From Simmondsia chinensis (lineage: Eukaryota > Streptophyta > Magnoliopsida > Caryophyllales > Simmondsiaceae): a stretch of DNA of 64,000 nucleotides. The notes beneath the pieces were generated by a model, which had not been told where the DNA came from, searched no databases, and was given only the letters and a program-made list of their open reading frames with translations. The stretch is from the NCBI GenBank assembly GCA_018398585.1, contig JAGTTD010000001.1:9178501-9242500 (forward strand), in the 5' to 3' direction. This document shows, piece after piece, positions 19,952 to 31,899 of the stretch (positions are counted from its first letter, which is position 1; each line of letters opens with the position of its first letter). A program made the translations under genes and the position numbers.

Positions 19952-20901
19952 TTACGGTAGCGGAGCGGCACTAAGAACTACCAAACCCGACCTGACATGC
20001 TGCGGTTGACCGTTATATCCTCCACGCCCTCCTTGATTCCCTTGATGGTTGGAGTTATGTCCACGACCCTTGTAACCACGTCCACCCCGACCATGCCCAT
20101 TACCTGTGTAATCGGAGTGGGGACCTAACGCGGCTAAGGCATGACCGTGATCCAGGGTTGATCGAGCCTGAATGAGAGAAAGAGCACCCTCTTTGTCCAG
20201 CAATGTTGTCTTGAGTTGCTCAAAGGTGAGATTGCGGGAGGAGTTCTGAGTGAATGTATTAAAAGCAGCATACTCCGGTGGCAAGCCAAAGAGGGCATAG
20301 TGCATGAGCTCTCTATTCGAGACTGGTGAGTCAACGGCAGCAAGGTCATTAGCTATTGTTTTGAGTTTAGTAAAGTATGCAGGCATGGCTTTGTTACCTT
20401 TGTAGTGAGGGACAAGTTGAGACCGAAGGTCAAATTCTTTGGCAAGGGAATGATCATGGAATCTTTTAGTTAGGGCATCCCATAGATCTTTAGAGATGGG
20501 GTGGTGAATGACATCATTGAGAACAGGGCGAGCAAGAGAGGCAGACAAACAAGCCCTAATACTTTGATCAACACAGGACCAGATATGATAGTTAGGGTTA
20601 GAGATAAAGGCACTAGTTGGCGTTTGAATTTGAGGGGCTGGGAAAGGAGGGGAGCCATTGACAAACCTATAAGACGATAGGCACGTAATAGCATGGATAC
20701 GTGTTCCCTCCAAGTGGTGGAATCAGTGGGAGCGTCAAGTTTAACGGTAACAAGACTCGTAATTGAGGAAGTAGGGCTAGGGACCGAGGGAAAGGAGGGT
20801 GCCGGGAGATAGGGGGACCCAAAGAAGGGTGTGGGAAGGGGGTTTGCAAAATTATTTTGATAGGCAGAGAGAGATGAGACATCGTCAATACTAGGAATCA
20901 T
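19952..20901 (-). pseudogene. Copia gag (UBN2 type), frameshifted
   Basis: Two overlapping ORFs (20470-20901 and 19952-20713) together give a copia gag. The N-terminal part has VKLDAPTDSTTWREHVSMLL. After a frame change come NYHIWSCVDQSIRACLSASL, LWDALTKRF, YFTKLKTIANDLAA and LTFEQLKTTLLDKEGAL, then a Gly/Arg-rich tail before the zinc knuckle. This is the usual UBN2-type capsid domain. The frame change lies around 20600-20700. Confidence 0.85.
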
Positions 20902-21349
20902 GGATGAGGAATAGGGGTATCCACTAGTACAATTTAAGGTTGGAAACGAAGACCGTAGGTATGGCCAGGAAATAGGGGGCTGAGACTAGTGGTGGCAAAG
21001 ACCCGAGGTGAGGAGGCGTCGGGAGACGGTTGGTGGTTGGCAGAGGGAGATCAGCCATCGGCTGGGCTGCTAGGGAGATTGGCAATGGGGAGGAAGGTGG
21101 CAGAGGGGAGGAGGAGTTGGGATTTGTCTCCATGGAATCACGAATCGCAAACGACGTAAATGTACTACACCAGTGAGGTGTGTTCACCGGAGAAGACAGA
21201 AAGGGTGGCGCCGCTAGAGGCGTGGCGGCGGTATGGTTTGTTAGTGTTGGGAGGTGGCGGCACTAAGGTTTTCTTGGAGGCCAACGTGAGAGGGGCGCGA
21301 TGCTAGGGGAAGAAAAAAAGTGTTTGGGGTTTGGTATGCTCTGATACCA

Positions 21350-21491
21350 TGTGAGAGAATAATTATGGGAGCATACTAATAGGGTTGTCGAGTCATATAT
21401 ATATAGAGGTACCCAAAGTTTGTAAATTACAGAAGAGTCCTTAGGTTGATATAGATACAAATAAATACAATTCAGGGTACTGTACTATACA
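21350..21491 (-). repeat. 5' LTR of copia (16.8-21.5 kb)
   Basis: LTR beginning TGTGAGAGAATAATT directly after the reverse-complement primer site 'gctctgatacca'. Confidence 0.87.
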
Positions 21492-21515
21492 TGGCATCCT
21501 CCCCCTATTATTTAT

Positions 21516-21724
21516 ACGGTGAAATTATTAATTTTAGAATAAATTTGTGAAATTTTATAATGTTATTCACTATAAGTCATATTGTTATGATAACATAAAA
21601 TTTCATTTTAGATTGTATAATTATTAATATATTAAAATTTTTATTCTATTTTATTATATTAAAATATATTATTAAATATGCAATTTTGATTCTTATATTA
21701 GATAGATATAATATTTACAAAAAC
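21516..21724. other. AT-rich spacer
   Basis: About 200 bp of very AT-rich DNA between the MITE and the LINE leader. Nothing recognisable. Confidence 0.5.
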
Positions 21725-22231
21725 TTTGTTGCGCCGGTGTTCACTAGTGCCATTCGCTCAGGGATCCCTGTGGCGATTCACTAGGTGCCAGTGCCCTAGC
21801 CGCTCCCCTCTTCGCTCCCTATGTGAATCGCCACAAAAGCTGACCTCCACCTGTTGCTTCCTGTGTTGCTACCAAGGAGCCCCATCAGCCCTATTTCCTT
21901 TCCACTTTCTTCCCTCACTTTTTTCCACACCATTAATGACCTCAACAACCTCCCTTTTGCTGAAAATTATCCTCTCAAAGCCCCATTTCTAGGTCGCTGC
22001 TTTAAATTACCCCTCTCACCATACTTCACCTACATTTCCCATTCAGATCTCACGCCCTAGCATTTAATCCCTTATCATCAGCTCCCTTATTCCATTCACT
22101 TCCTTCATTGAACCTCCAATCCACCCCCTCATCACCCCTGCTTTTTCCTCGCCATTTCCCCCTTTCTCCATCTGTTTTTCCTCCTTTTTTCCAAAAAAGG
22201 GCTCACTTCCATTCCATTTTTCCTATGTACC

Positions 22232-22424
22232 ATGAGTATCCTATGTTGGAACTGCCGGGGATTAGGCCAAATGCGAAGAATTTAAGCATTGCAGGAGCTA
22301 AGTTTCACCTGTAAGCCTGACATTGTTTTTTTAATGGAAACAAAGAACTCAAACAAGTATGTTAGTAGTGTCGCTAGAAGTTTAAATTTTCAGAATTGTG
22401 TCCAGGTTGAGCCAACTGGAACCG

Positions 22425-22472
<48 letters not shown>

Positions 22473-25400
22473 CGGCTCGCCCTCATGTGGAACCCAGGTT
22501 TTAACATTTCCATTCATGATACTTGTAGTCGATTCATTTGTACTTCTATTGAAATGGTGGAAAATGGTTATGTTTGGATGCATCTCTTTGTGTATGGGGA
22601 ACCAGACCGAGCGCGTAGACATGTGTTCTGGAATGAGATGTCACCTTACTACAGGAACTTTAGCCAACCTTTCTGCATTTCTGGAGATTTTAACGCAATG
22701 ACCTCGTTCTCGGACAAGCTCCAGGGGTTCTCGATGCAAGAGTATCAGCTGTCATGGGTATTGGATTTTTTTGACGCCTGCTCTCTTACTAAAATCAATA
22801 GCAATGGATGTAGATACTCATGGGCAAATAAACAAGGGGGTAGTCGGAATGTCAAAGAATGCATCGACAAAATAGCTTCCAACTATGAATGGCTAGCTAT
22901 GTTCCCTAATGTTTCAGCCTCACTCCTACCGACATTTAGCTACGATCATAGCCCCCTCATCATCCGCCTGGCCAGGTCTATTTCTCCTTCGCACCGTAGT
23001 TTTAGATTCGAGTCAAAATGGTTGATTGAGGAGGACTGTAAAAATGTTATCCAAGCTGGCTGGAAATCCAATGAACCAAGTTCCAGAATGTTTCGGTTCT
23101 TTAAGAAAGCTCGTTCATGTGGTAAAGCCCTCAAGGACTGGAGTATCAATAGACAAAATGAGAGAAAAGATTTTTTTAGAAAGGCTATGAGTCGGCTTAC
23201 CGAACTCCAAAGCCGATCCTCTACAGAACAGGACTTAAATGAAGAATCCGAGATCATTACAAGTCTTGAGAAGTGGTGGGAAGCTGAAGAAAGGTTTTGG
23301 CATCAAAGATCCCGGGTTAACTGGCTCAAGCATGGGGATAGAAACATCAAATTTTTCCATGCCTCAGCTATGCTACGAAAAAAAAAAAGAACACTATCTC
23401 GCGCCTGAAATTCAATGGAACGGAATGGATCGAAGATAAAGAAGCTATCAAGGAACATATTCTTGCACATTTCCAGAATATTTACAAAGCCAAAGGAACA
23501 AACGACATGAACAGGGCCTTGTGCAATCTCCGCATGAGTATAGACCATCAAGATGCCGAATCCCTGTCTACTACTGTCAGTGAATCCGAAATTGGAGGAG
23601 TTGTGTTTCAGCTGGGCGATCTTAAGGCACCGGGTCCGGATGGCTTTTCGGGTATTTTCTATACCTCTTTCTGGGACATTGTATCTAAAGATATTGTTGA
23701 TGCTGTGATGGGTTTTTTTGAGAGTAAGAAAATGCTTTCTTCTTTTAATAATACCAACATAATCCTCATCCCAAAAAACCATGGACCTGAACACATTAAC
23801 CAATTTCACCCAATTAGTCTTTGTAACTTTAGTTATAAGATTATCGCTAAAATTCTCTCTAATCGCCTAAAGCCCATCATGGACAAACTCATCTCCCCAA
23901 ATCAATCGGCTTTTATCAAAGGATGACAAATCCAAGACAACATTCTTATTGCTCACGAAGCCTTCCACGCCCTGAAAAACCGAAGAAAAGGAAAAAAATA
24001 TTTTCTTGCACTCAAACTGGACCTCGCTAAAGCCTTTGACTAGGTGGAATGGCCTTTCCTTCATCTCTCTATAAAAAGGATGGGAATTTCGCCATCTTTT
24101 GTTGTTTATGTTATGGAATGTGTTTCCTCGGTCCATGTTTCGCCAGTTGTTAATGGGGAGCGACTAAGTAAATTTCGCATCTCTCGTGGTCTGAAACAGG
24201 GTGACCCTTTATCCCCGTTCCTTTTCCTCATTGTTATGGAGAGCCTCTTGCGGCTCATTATTGAAGCCGAAAACAGTGGCTTGAGGGGAAGATTCCTTAT
24301 AAAACCTTCATGCCCGGGCCTTTCTCATCTTTTATTTGCGGATGATTGTCTGCTCTTCTTCCAGGCCACCCCCCGTACTTATCGTATGGTTAAAGACATT
24401 TTACTCAATTTCTGCCATGCCTCGGGACAAGAGATAAATTTCCACAAATCTCATGCTTTTTTCTCTTCTAACACCCCTCAGGAGGTTAGAGAGGAATGCT
24501 TGAGTCTCTTGGGAGTTAAGCTCCTTCACGAGGATGAGATGTACGTGGAATCCCGCATCCTATGGGGGCACTTAAAACAGCTCGCCCTAAAGTTTCTTTT
24601 GGAGCATGTCAGGAATAAGGTCCAAAGCTGGAAAACAAAGCTTCTTTCTCATGCAGGAACAGAGGTCCTCATTAAATCCGTGTTGTCCGCTATTCCTTCC
24701 TATGTCATGAGTTGTTTCTGTATCCCAAGCACTTTTGCTAAGAAGGTTAACAGCATTCTTGCCCATTTCTGGTGGAAGGGGGGCGGCTCGGATGATAAGG
24801 GGATTCATTGGGCTGACTGGAGGAAAATCTCAAAGCCCAAAAAATCGGGTGGGCTTGGTTTTAGTGATATGGAAGGGGCCAATTGGGCCCTGCTGGCTAA
24901 ACAGGTTTGGAGAGCTGTCCAAAACCCAAATGCCCTTTGGGTTGGGATCTTAAAAGGTATTCCCGGACTCCTCCTTATTTGATGCTGACGTGGGGCACAA
25001 CCCCTCGTGGGGATGGCGTAGCTTCCTTGAGGGTCGGAAGTTGTTAGACCATGGCCTTAGATGGTGTATAAAACGCGGTAAAAGTGTCGACATCTGGAAT
25101 GATAGTTGGATCCTGTGGACCCCCAATTTTAAAATCCAAAGCCCGTGTCCATTGGATCCTGCTCCATCTAAAGTCGCTGATCTCATATGCCACAATGCTC
25201 ATAGACGGGACGACCGTAAAATTGATGCACTTTTCACGGGAGTTGAAGTTGACCACATCCGAGCCTTTCCCATTGGGGACGCTCTCCTCGATGACTCCCT
25301 CATTTGGCATTTCACGGCACAAGGTATCTACACAGTTAAATCGAGCTATGCCCTTTGGAACTCCTTGCTCACTTCTTCTCTTGCCAATCCGGACCTCTCG

Positions 25401-26404
25401 TCTTGCTCTCATGCAAACCAAGATTTTGGTTCCTCTCACATTTGGTCACTTAATGTCCCTCCTAAAGTAAAACATTTCATGTGGAGTGCCCTTTCAAATG
25501 CCCTTGCCACCAATGAAAATCTTTACTCTAAAAGGTTTATTAATGACCCGCTTTGCCCGAGATGTGGTATTCACCCTGATACTATCGAGCATTTACTACT
25601 TTTTTGCCCCTTCGCAAGAGCCGCATGGTTTACCTCGAATTTGAGTTATAAGCCTAACCTGGTTGGCTTTAGAAGCCTCTCCCATTGGTGGACTTTTGTT
25701 CAAAGAGTGCTTAAAGACTCATCGGAGGCTCTTGATTTGATTGCAATCCTTTGTTGGGAAATCTGGAAGGCCATAAATTTGTATGTCATGAAGAGATCAT
25801 CCCCCAGTCCGACGATTATTCCTCGGAATGCTGAATGCGGTCTTCAACAGTTCCATGTTGCTTTGATTGAAGACAAGGACCAGGCCACTGCTTCTTCTCA
25901 TTCCCCGAGCACGATTTTCACTGGAACAACCCGCCCATTAACTCAATCAAAATTAACATGGATGCTACTGTCCACCCTCACTCAGGAAGGGCAAGTTTGG
26001 CGATCATTGCTCGGAACCATTTGGGACATACTATTGGAGGTTGGTGTTCTTGCTCCTCTCGGGCACCTTTGGTGTGCGAAGCTATGGCAGCTAGAGCAGC
26101 ATGCCTTTTGGCCCGCTCCCCGGGCTGGCCCCACGTTATCATTGAATCGGACTGTAAGATCGCTATTGAAGCCTTCAAGAACCTGGAGTCCGCCCCTTGG
26201 GAGATCTCTGCCATTGTTGATGATATTGTATCATTTTCTGATGTCTTTACTGTTTTATCCTTCTCTTGGACTCCTAGATCATGTAACACGGCAGCTCATT
26301 GGGCTGCTAGTTTGCACCTTCGTGGTTGCTGCTCTCATGACTGGTGGACTAATGTTCCACCACCCTTGTACTCTATCATTTCACATGATGCCATTGTCAT
26401 ATAG
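22232..26404 (+). pseudogene. LINE ORF2: endonuclease, reverse transcriptase, zinc finger, RNase H
   Basis: Starts MSILCWNCRGLG, the usual start of plant LINE endonucleases. Next come ALMWNPGF and FCISGDFNAMT (endonuclease); LKAPGPDGFSGIFY, ISLCNFSYKIIAKIL, SRGLKQGDPLSPFLF and LLFADDCLLFF (reverse transcriptase, about 23620-24360); IWSLNVPPKVKHFMWSAL and CPRCGIHPDTIEHLLLFC (zf-RVT, about 25440-25615); and an RNase H domain with NMDATVHPHSGRASLAII and HVIIESDCKIAIEAF (25958-26404). Lesions: TAA near 22283, a frame change across the poly-G run (22429-22472), a frame change at the A-run near 23380, TGA at 23924, TAG near 24042, and frame changes near 24965 and 25900. It cannot make a full protein. 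Confidence 0.92.
22429..22472 (+). repeat. Run of 44 G within the LINE endonuclease
   Basis: An uninterrupted poly-G tract lies where plant LINE endonucleases normally read S/G-G-G-L-A-L-L-W; here the tract is followed by RLALMW. The reading frame differs on the two sides. It is either a slippage expansion of a glycine-codon stretch or a sequencing or assembly artefact. Confidence 0.9.
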
Positions 26405-26463
26405 TCTCGCCTTCCGGCTTTTTAGTGTCAAAAAAAAATTTATTATTTGGAATTAAAATCCAA

Positions 26464-26472
26464 TGAAGATTT
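26464..26472. repeat. Left 9-bp target duplication of the MULE (TGAAGATTT)
   Basis: Identical to 56756-56764. The sequence just inside, 'ctgatttaacaatatgg', mirrors 'ccaattctctaaattagtc' at the far end. Confidence 0.85.
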
Positions 26473-26691
26473 ATTCTGATTTAACAATATGGAATCATTC
26501 AAAAAAAAATAAAAATTTGGCATGTCAAATTTTTTTTATTATAGCAAAATGGCACACTTTATTGTACAAGTCTTATGCACGCCATATCCCCCTCTTCACT
26601 CTCATGCAGTACATCATGTGACCCCTCCCTTCGCTCCCATCATCACCGCCCTCCCATGAAACCTCTTTTGCTATCTCATATGCAGTGAATC
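26473..26691. repeat. MULE left inverted repeat, outer part
   Basis: Mirrors the right end (56330-56755) with indels. The arm is split by the gypsy element and continues at about 31190. Confidence 0.8.
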
Positions 26692-27033
26692 TCATGCAGC
26701 ATGTAAAGCAGAAAATTTGGGAACGAGAAGGCTCACCGGCCTTTCCTTTAATTTTATTATGAAAATAATAAAATAAGGGGATGAGAGAAAACCTAAAAAC
26801 TATGAAATTAAATCTGAAAAATTAAATAGCTAAAAACCCTAAATTTTCTCTTATTTAAACAGAGATTAGTTGACTAAGAGTAAAACACTAAAAGATAATT
26901 ATAAATAAAATATGAAAACTAAAACTAATCCAAATTGTATTGAAACTCCAATTGCCTGCGTCCGCGTCCACCTCACCGCCAACCCCATGCCGCCAACACC
27001 TACCTGGCAAGCTCGATATTGCCGGTTGCATCA
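26692..27033 (-). repeat. 3' LTR of gypsy element
   Basis: Matches 30810-31184 with several small deletions. It ends in 'ttgcatca', followed by a pyrimidine-rich block that is the complement of the polypurine tract. Confidence 0.85.
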
Positions 27034-29545
27034 TCCTCCCCAGACAGGAGAGAATTCGCCCTCGAAATTGCCATGTCAACCACTGGGTCATTATTGCCAA
27101 AGTATGGGGTTGAGTATTTAACGTTGAAGACATCATAAGTCCTCATATCGGATGGCAACTGAACGCGGTAGGCGTTGTCATTGACCTTGCCTATGATCTT
27201 CAAAGGACCCACCTTGCGCACTGTCAGCTTGTTGTCCTCCCAAGCTTGAAACCGTTATCTAGTGAGGATGGCCCAGACTTGGTCACCTACCTGGTATTGG
27301 ACCGGGTGTCGGTGCTTGTCCCTCGCCATGTATATCCCGGAGGATGGAAATGAAGTGTTCAGCCTTACCATCATGGCGAGTAAGATCCGATATTGGCACC
27401 AAATCAATCAAAGCTCTTAGCACAAAACCATAGAAGATCTTGAATGGTGGAAATCCCGTGCTTCTGATAACTGAGCTATTGTAGGCAAACTTAGCTTGGT
27501 AAAGCTTTTTCTCCCAATCCTTTGCGTTGTTGGCAACAAGACAACAAAGCAAGTTCCCCAATGATCGGTTTATCACCTCGGTTTGACCATCAGTCTAAGG
27601 ATGGTGAACCGTGCTGATGATGAGGAAGGTGTGTGCCATCTTTTACAATGCCTTCTAGAAATAGTTCATGAATCTTACATCCCTATCGGAAACAATGCTT
27701 GTTGGCAAACCGTGGAGCATGTACACTTCCCAGAAATACAACCTTGCAACGTGAATGGGATAGTCCTGCTATCGGAGAAAGAATGAGGCTCTGCCTACTC
27801 AGAGCATCTGTCACTTTGTTCAACATGCCTAATTTGTGCTTGATGACGAAGTGGAAGAGTTGTATGTAACTTGCCCACTTGGCATGTCGATCTGAGAGCT
27901 TATCTTGGCTTTTGATGTACTTGAGGCCCATATTGTTGGAGTGCAAGATGAATTCCCAATTGGCTAAGTATGTCTTCCAATGCCTCAGCGCCCATACCAA
28001 AGTGTAGAACTCAAGGTCTTAAGTCGAGTAGTTCAACCTACTCCCACCAAGTTTTTGACTAAAGTATGCGATAGGCCTCCTTTCTTGGCTAAGCATAGCA
28101 CCAATGCCTGTCTTGGAAGCATCGATGTGTAGTTCAATTGTCTTATGGAAATCTGATAAGGCTAACACGGGGGCTGCTATCAACCTCTTCTTTACCTCTT
28201 TGAAGGCGGTGGCTGCTTGTGGAGTCCAAGCAAATGAATTCCTCTTCATACAATCAGTTATAGGCACTATGGTGGAGCTGAAGTTTAGAACAAAACATCT
28301 GTAGAATGAAGCCAATCCATGGAAATTCCTAACTTCGTTAACTGTTCTTGGTTGGGGCCAATCACGAATGGCGGCCATCTTTCCCTCATCAGCGACTATA
28401 CCATCCTTGGATGCAACAAAGCCAAGGAAGGTTACTCGGTGTTTCATGAACTCAGACTTCTTCAAGACGGCGAACAGATGTTGTTCCCTCAAGGTACTCA
28501 ACACTTCTTATAGATGCACCATATGCTCAAGTCAATCTAGGCTATAAATCAAAATATCATCAAAATAGACGACAACAAACCTCCCAATGAAAGGATGCAA
28601 AACTTGATTCATAAACCTCATGAAGGTACTTAGCGCATTGGACAATCCAAATGGCATGACCAACCACTCATAAAGTCCCTCTCGTGTTTTAAACGCAGTT
28701 TTCCAGTCGTCTCTAGACGAGATGCGAATATGATGGTACCCACTCTTTAGGTCTAACTTCGTGAATATCATCGAGTTCTGCAGTTGATCAAGCAGGTCAT
28801 CCAATCTCGGAATACCATCTTTCTTTGGCGTCAATAGAGCTAGCACTGCACAAGGACTCAAGCCCTCCCTAATAAACCCTTTGGTGATTAGTTCCTCCAT
28901 TGGGCGTCTCAACTCCTCATGCTCTGATGGACTCATGCGGTTGTGAGGCCTATTCGGTAAAGTAGCCCCCGGCATCAGGTCTATGCGGTACGGTATGTCT
29001 CGTAATTGTGGTAGTGTATCCGGTAATTCCTCCAGAAAGACATCGGCGTACTCACTCAACAAGGCAATAACCTCACTCGGTAACTCCCCTGGATTCAACT
29101 TACTCTCCTTTCCAATCAACATGAAGATTATCTTAGAGTCACCAACCTCTTTGGCGAACATAGCTCGTTCCTGTATACTCTAGTGTTGTGCTATTAAATC
29201 TCACAGTGCCTCATCCTTCATGGATAACAAGATAATATTGGTTCCCTCGAAGATGAAGCTACACATGTTCTTTCATCTGGCATGGACGGCGCTTTTATCA
29301 TATTTCCATGAACGCCCCAATAACAGATGACAAGTGTCCTCGGTGACCACGTCACACCAAACTCCATCTTTGTACTTTGACCCAATTGAGCAATTGACCA
29401 AGCAATGTTTAGACACAGTTACCTGATTTCCTTTCTTGAGCCACGAAAGCTTGTATGGACTTGGGTGAGCTTCTATCATAAACCCCAGCTTGGTGACTAC
29501 CTCTTCAGAAACCATGTTTTCACAGCTCCCCAAGTCTATCACCAT
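27034..29545 (-). pseudogene. Gypsy pol (protease, RT, RNase H, integrase C-terminus)
   Basis: From right to left: protease-like VIDLGSCENMVSEEVVTKLG (29273-29545), where the catalytic D-[ST]-G triplet reads D-L-G; RT with [30 protein letters not shown] and [10 protein letters not shown] (28532-29161); RT end and RNase H with FLGFVASKDGIVADEGK and TDALSRQS (27683-28504); and the integrase C-terminal part WEKKLYQAKFAYNSSVIRST (27283-27576) followed by VRKVGPLKIIGKVNDNAYRV (27000-27221). The N-terminal half of integrase, with its zinc finger and first catalytic Asp, is deleted. Several frame changes and stops are present. Confidence 0.9.
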
Positions 29546-30674
29546 ACGACATACTCCACCACCAATGGTGAAGGTGGTCTAGAAGATGTTATTCCTTGGC
29601 CATCCATCTCCTTGTTCTTCTCTTGGCACAAAGCAAGCCAGCCTAACCACAAGTAGGAATCCTTCATCACCTGTAATAGCGTCCTTTGCCAAGGGTGCCA
29701 ACTCAGCTTGGGCTTCCTCCTCACTAACCTTGCCATAATCTCCATGGAATTCCTTGATAAAAAGACCCTGTCTTGGTCTTTCACCCTTACGGCACTCAGT
29801 AGCACGGTGCCCCACCTCTCCACACTTGAAGCAATGGGTTCTTAAAATACCCACCAACTCTTGAGTAACTGTCTTACCGGTATTGGCGACTGCTGGCCTG
29901 TTCTGTACCCTCTGATTCAGTAATGCTCTCACTTGGTCTCTTCTGCGAACTTGTGTCCCCTAGGCTCCACAAACTTGGCAATGCCTTTGCTACCGCTCAG
30001 CATTCAAGGCTCGTTGGCTTGCTTTTGAGATGGAAAAGATGTCAAACATGTTCAACACCTACTTTATGGAATACTTCAAAACGCCAATGTAATGATCTAC
30101 CAATTTCTCTGCCAAGTCATTTCTGGCGGCTAATGAGTAGAACTTCGCCGTGTACTCCTCTACACATCTAGAGCCCAGACGCAACCTTGCATAAATTGGT
30201 ACATCACCTTGGTGTGATTGTGAGGTATGAAGGCGCCTCTCATATGTTTCTTCATCTTCTCCCACGATTCTATCTTAGCCTTCCCTTGGCAAAGCCACGT
30301 ATGTTTCTGCTGTTGCCACTAGGCGGTGGCTCTACCCCGTAACCAGGTAGCAACCAATGGCGCTGGCTTCCTCTCCGGCACCACCTTGAAACCGCAGTAA
30401 GCCAATCCCAGAAACCCTCTAGGCGTCCTCCAAAACTTTGGGATCTCAATCTAGAGACCGCACTCCCACCTCCGATCATCGAAATTGGTAGTGCTGCTGG
30501 TTTGTGGGCTATGCCTGCTTTGCCATCGATTCGGTATCTCAACTTCCGGAAACAGACCTTGAAAGCTCTCATCCATTTCGTCTTCATCACCCCCTGTTGG
30601 CGGGTGTTGGGGCTGGGTTCTCGACGCCTGCTCAGGATTTGCCCCTCAATTGAATCCAGTAACGCTCGATTCAC
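29546..30674 (-). pseudogene. Gypsy gag with CCHC zinc knuckle
   Basis: The zinc knuckle CFKCGEVGHRATEC sits near 29800-29840. Upstream is a retrotrans_gag-type region with QSHQGDVPIYARLRLGSRCV followed by EEYTAKFYSLAARNDL (30059-30265), then a basic N-terminal stretch (30270-30674). Pieces lie in different frames. Confidence 0.8.
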
Positions 30675-30809
30675 TGGAATTTCTCTTCTATCTCCTCAAA
30701 CCTCCTCTCATTCTGTCGTTGTACGTCTTGCTCGTAAATGTCTCCGATAGTGGCGTATCTGTGTCACCCACGGGCCATCTCAGAAGTCGTTCTGAGTTCT
30801 GATACCAAC

Positions 30810-31184
30810 TGATGCAGCGCACAAAATCAAAAAATTTGGGAACGGGAAGGTTCAATGGCATTCCCTTTAATTTTATTAAGAAAATAATAAAACAAGGGGA
30901 AAAAGGTGATCAACTTCTTACGACCCGAGAAAGAGAGAAAACCCTAGAAATTCTGAAATTAAATCTGAAAAATTGAATAGCTAAAACCCTAGATTTCCTC
31001 TTGTTTAAACAAAGGAGCTAGTTGACCAAGAATAAAACACTGAAAGATAATTATGAATAAAATCTGAAAAATAAAACTAATCCTAAAAGAATTCAAACTC
31101 CAATTGCCAACATCTGCATCCACCTCACCGCCAACCACATGTCGCCAACATCTACCCACCAAGCTCGATATTGTCAGCTGCATC
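30810..31184 (-). repeat. 5' LTR of gypsy element
   Basis: Begins 'tgatgcagcgcac' next to the primer site and ends 'cagctgcatca' before the duplication gattc. It has an extra block of about 35 bp ('aaaggtgatcaacttcttac' onward) lacking in the other LTR. Confidence 0.85.
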
Positions 31185-31899
31185 AGATTCTCTGCATACT
31201 TCTTGCATCCCCTCTTCCCTCATGTGACTTCTTCAACCTCACCCCCTCTTCTTCATCACCTTATTTCCCTCTTCATCAACACTCTCCTCCCATAACCCCT
31301 TCGAAAACTTGCACGCCATTTCAAATGGCATATAGTTTCATCACCCTCCCGTGAACCTTATCTTTTTGGTGTGAAATGTATAATGTTGGTGCTCAGGGTA
31401 TATATCAGTAAATAAGTGTTGCGAATTATATAAAAAGTGGAGGTGATATTTATATAGGCTAATGAAGAAGAAACAATATGTATTATAATGTCAAAATACA
31501 AAAATAAAGTAATATAAATTATGGCATAAAATGTGACGTGGATCTACAACTAGGTTCACCATGATGTTTTGAGGATGTGAACTCCGTATGAACCGAAAAA
31601 CTGTGGAGGAAGTTCATGTCTACTTCCTTCCGCAAGAGGTAAAGAACGGTAGTCAACACCTTCATCTTGTAGAATCAGTCTAAATTGGTGTTCCTCACTA
31701 ACAACACCTTATATGCTATTGCAACTAGTAAGCCAATATGTGGAGACAGACTGTACAGTGTGTCCAACACTGTTACATAGAGCCTGATTTTCCCTTCTAG
31801 TCTGATTTTTAATAAAATAGACCCAGCACATTGTACTTTTAAACGTTAATAAAATGTATTGTAGAATAAGTAACAAGACTAACATTTTCAAAGTACTTA
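31185..31899. other. MULE inverted repeat (inner part) and non-coding interior
   Basis: Up to about 31300 the sequence continues the left inverted repeat, matching the complement of about 56330-56440 ('ctcttcttcatcacctt'). The rest, up to the PMD gene, is AT-rich and shows no gene. Confidence 0.6.

Larger units (their letters stand above)
16806..21491 (-). mobile_element. Ty1/copia element inserted in the MITE arm
   Basis: The LTRs are about 144 and 142 bp (16806-16949 and 21350-21491) and share 'tgtgagagaat', 'ggttgt/cgagtcat' and 'gtaaatta'. The primer site on the minus strand is TGGTATCAGAGC (21338-21349), and the polypurine tract lies at 16948-16962. The immediate flanks (cagtg and catgg or tggca) do not give a clean 5-bp duplication. 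The insertion point inside the MITE's right inverted repeat is still clear, because the mirror sequence resumes beyond the element. The gag-pol order is normal, but the protease and much of integrase are degraded. Confidence 0.9.
16383..21507. mobile_element. hAT-type MITE with long inverted repeats, split by a copia element
   Basis: The left arm (16383 to about 16580) is nearly a mirror of the right arm (about 16620-16805). Key blocks are 'gcagtgccaaaaaacactgc' and 'aaataggcagtgaagg' on the left and 'ctgcctatttagcagtg' with 'ttttggcactgca' on the right. The last part of the right arm ('atcctccccct') is found only after the copia element, at 21496-21506. It mirrors 'gggggaggat' at 16383-16392. 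TTATTTAT flanks both outer ends (16375-16382 and 21508-21515), an 8-bp duplication typical of hAT elements. Without the copia element the MITE is about 440 bp. Confidence 0.75.
21725..26438 (+). mobile_element. L1-type plant LINE, decayed
   Basis: A non-LTR retrotransposon with a CT-rich leader (21725-22231), an ORF2-type coding region (22232-26404) and a short A-run near 26430-26438 as its 3' end. I see no separate ORF1 with a zinc knuckle, so the leader may be a 5' UTR or a remnant. No target duplication could be assigned. It ends about 25 bp before the left duplication of the large MULE, so the two insertions abut. Confidence 0.8.
26692..31184 (-). mobile_element. Ty3/gypsy element inserted in the MULE inverted repeat
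   Basis: The LTRs are 26692-27033 (342 bp) and 30810-31184 (375 bp). They share 'aaaatttgggaacg', 'cctttaattttatta', 'gaaattaaatctgaaaaatt' and the GC-rich end 'caagctcgatatt'. The right LTR is preceded by the complement of a tRNA-Met-like primer site ('ttctgatacca', 30798-30808). The flanks are gaatc (26687-26691) and gattc (31185-31189), a 5-bp duplication with one mismatch. The coding order protease, RT, RNase H, integrase identifies Ty3/gypsy. The internal length (about 3.8 kb) shows deletion, mainly in integrase. Confidence 0.9.

Noticed and set aside
22374..22622. Poly-proline protein on the minus strand
   Set aside because: It is the complement of the 44-G run within the LINE endonuclease. 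The sense strand carries the conserved domains.
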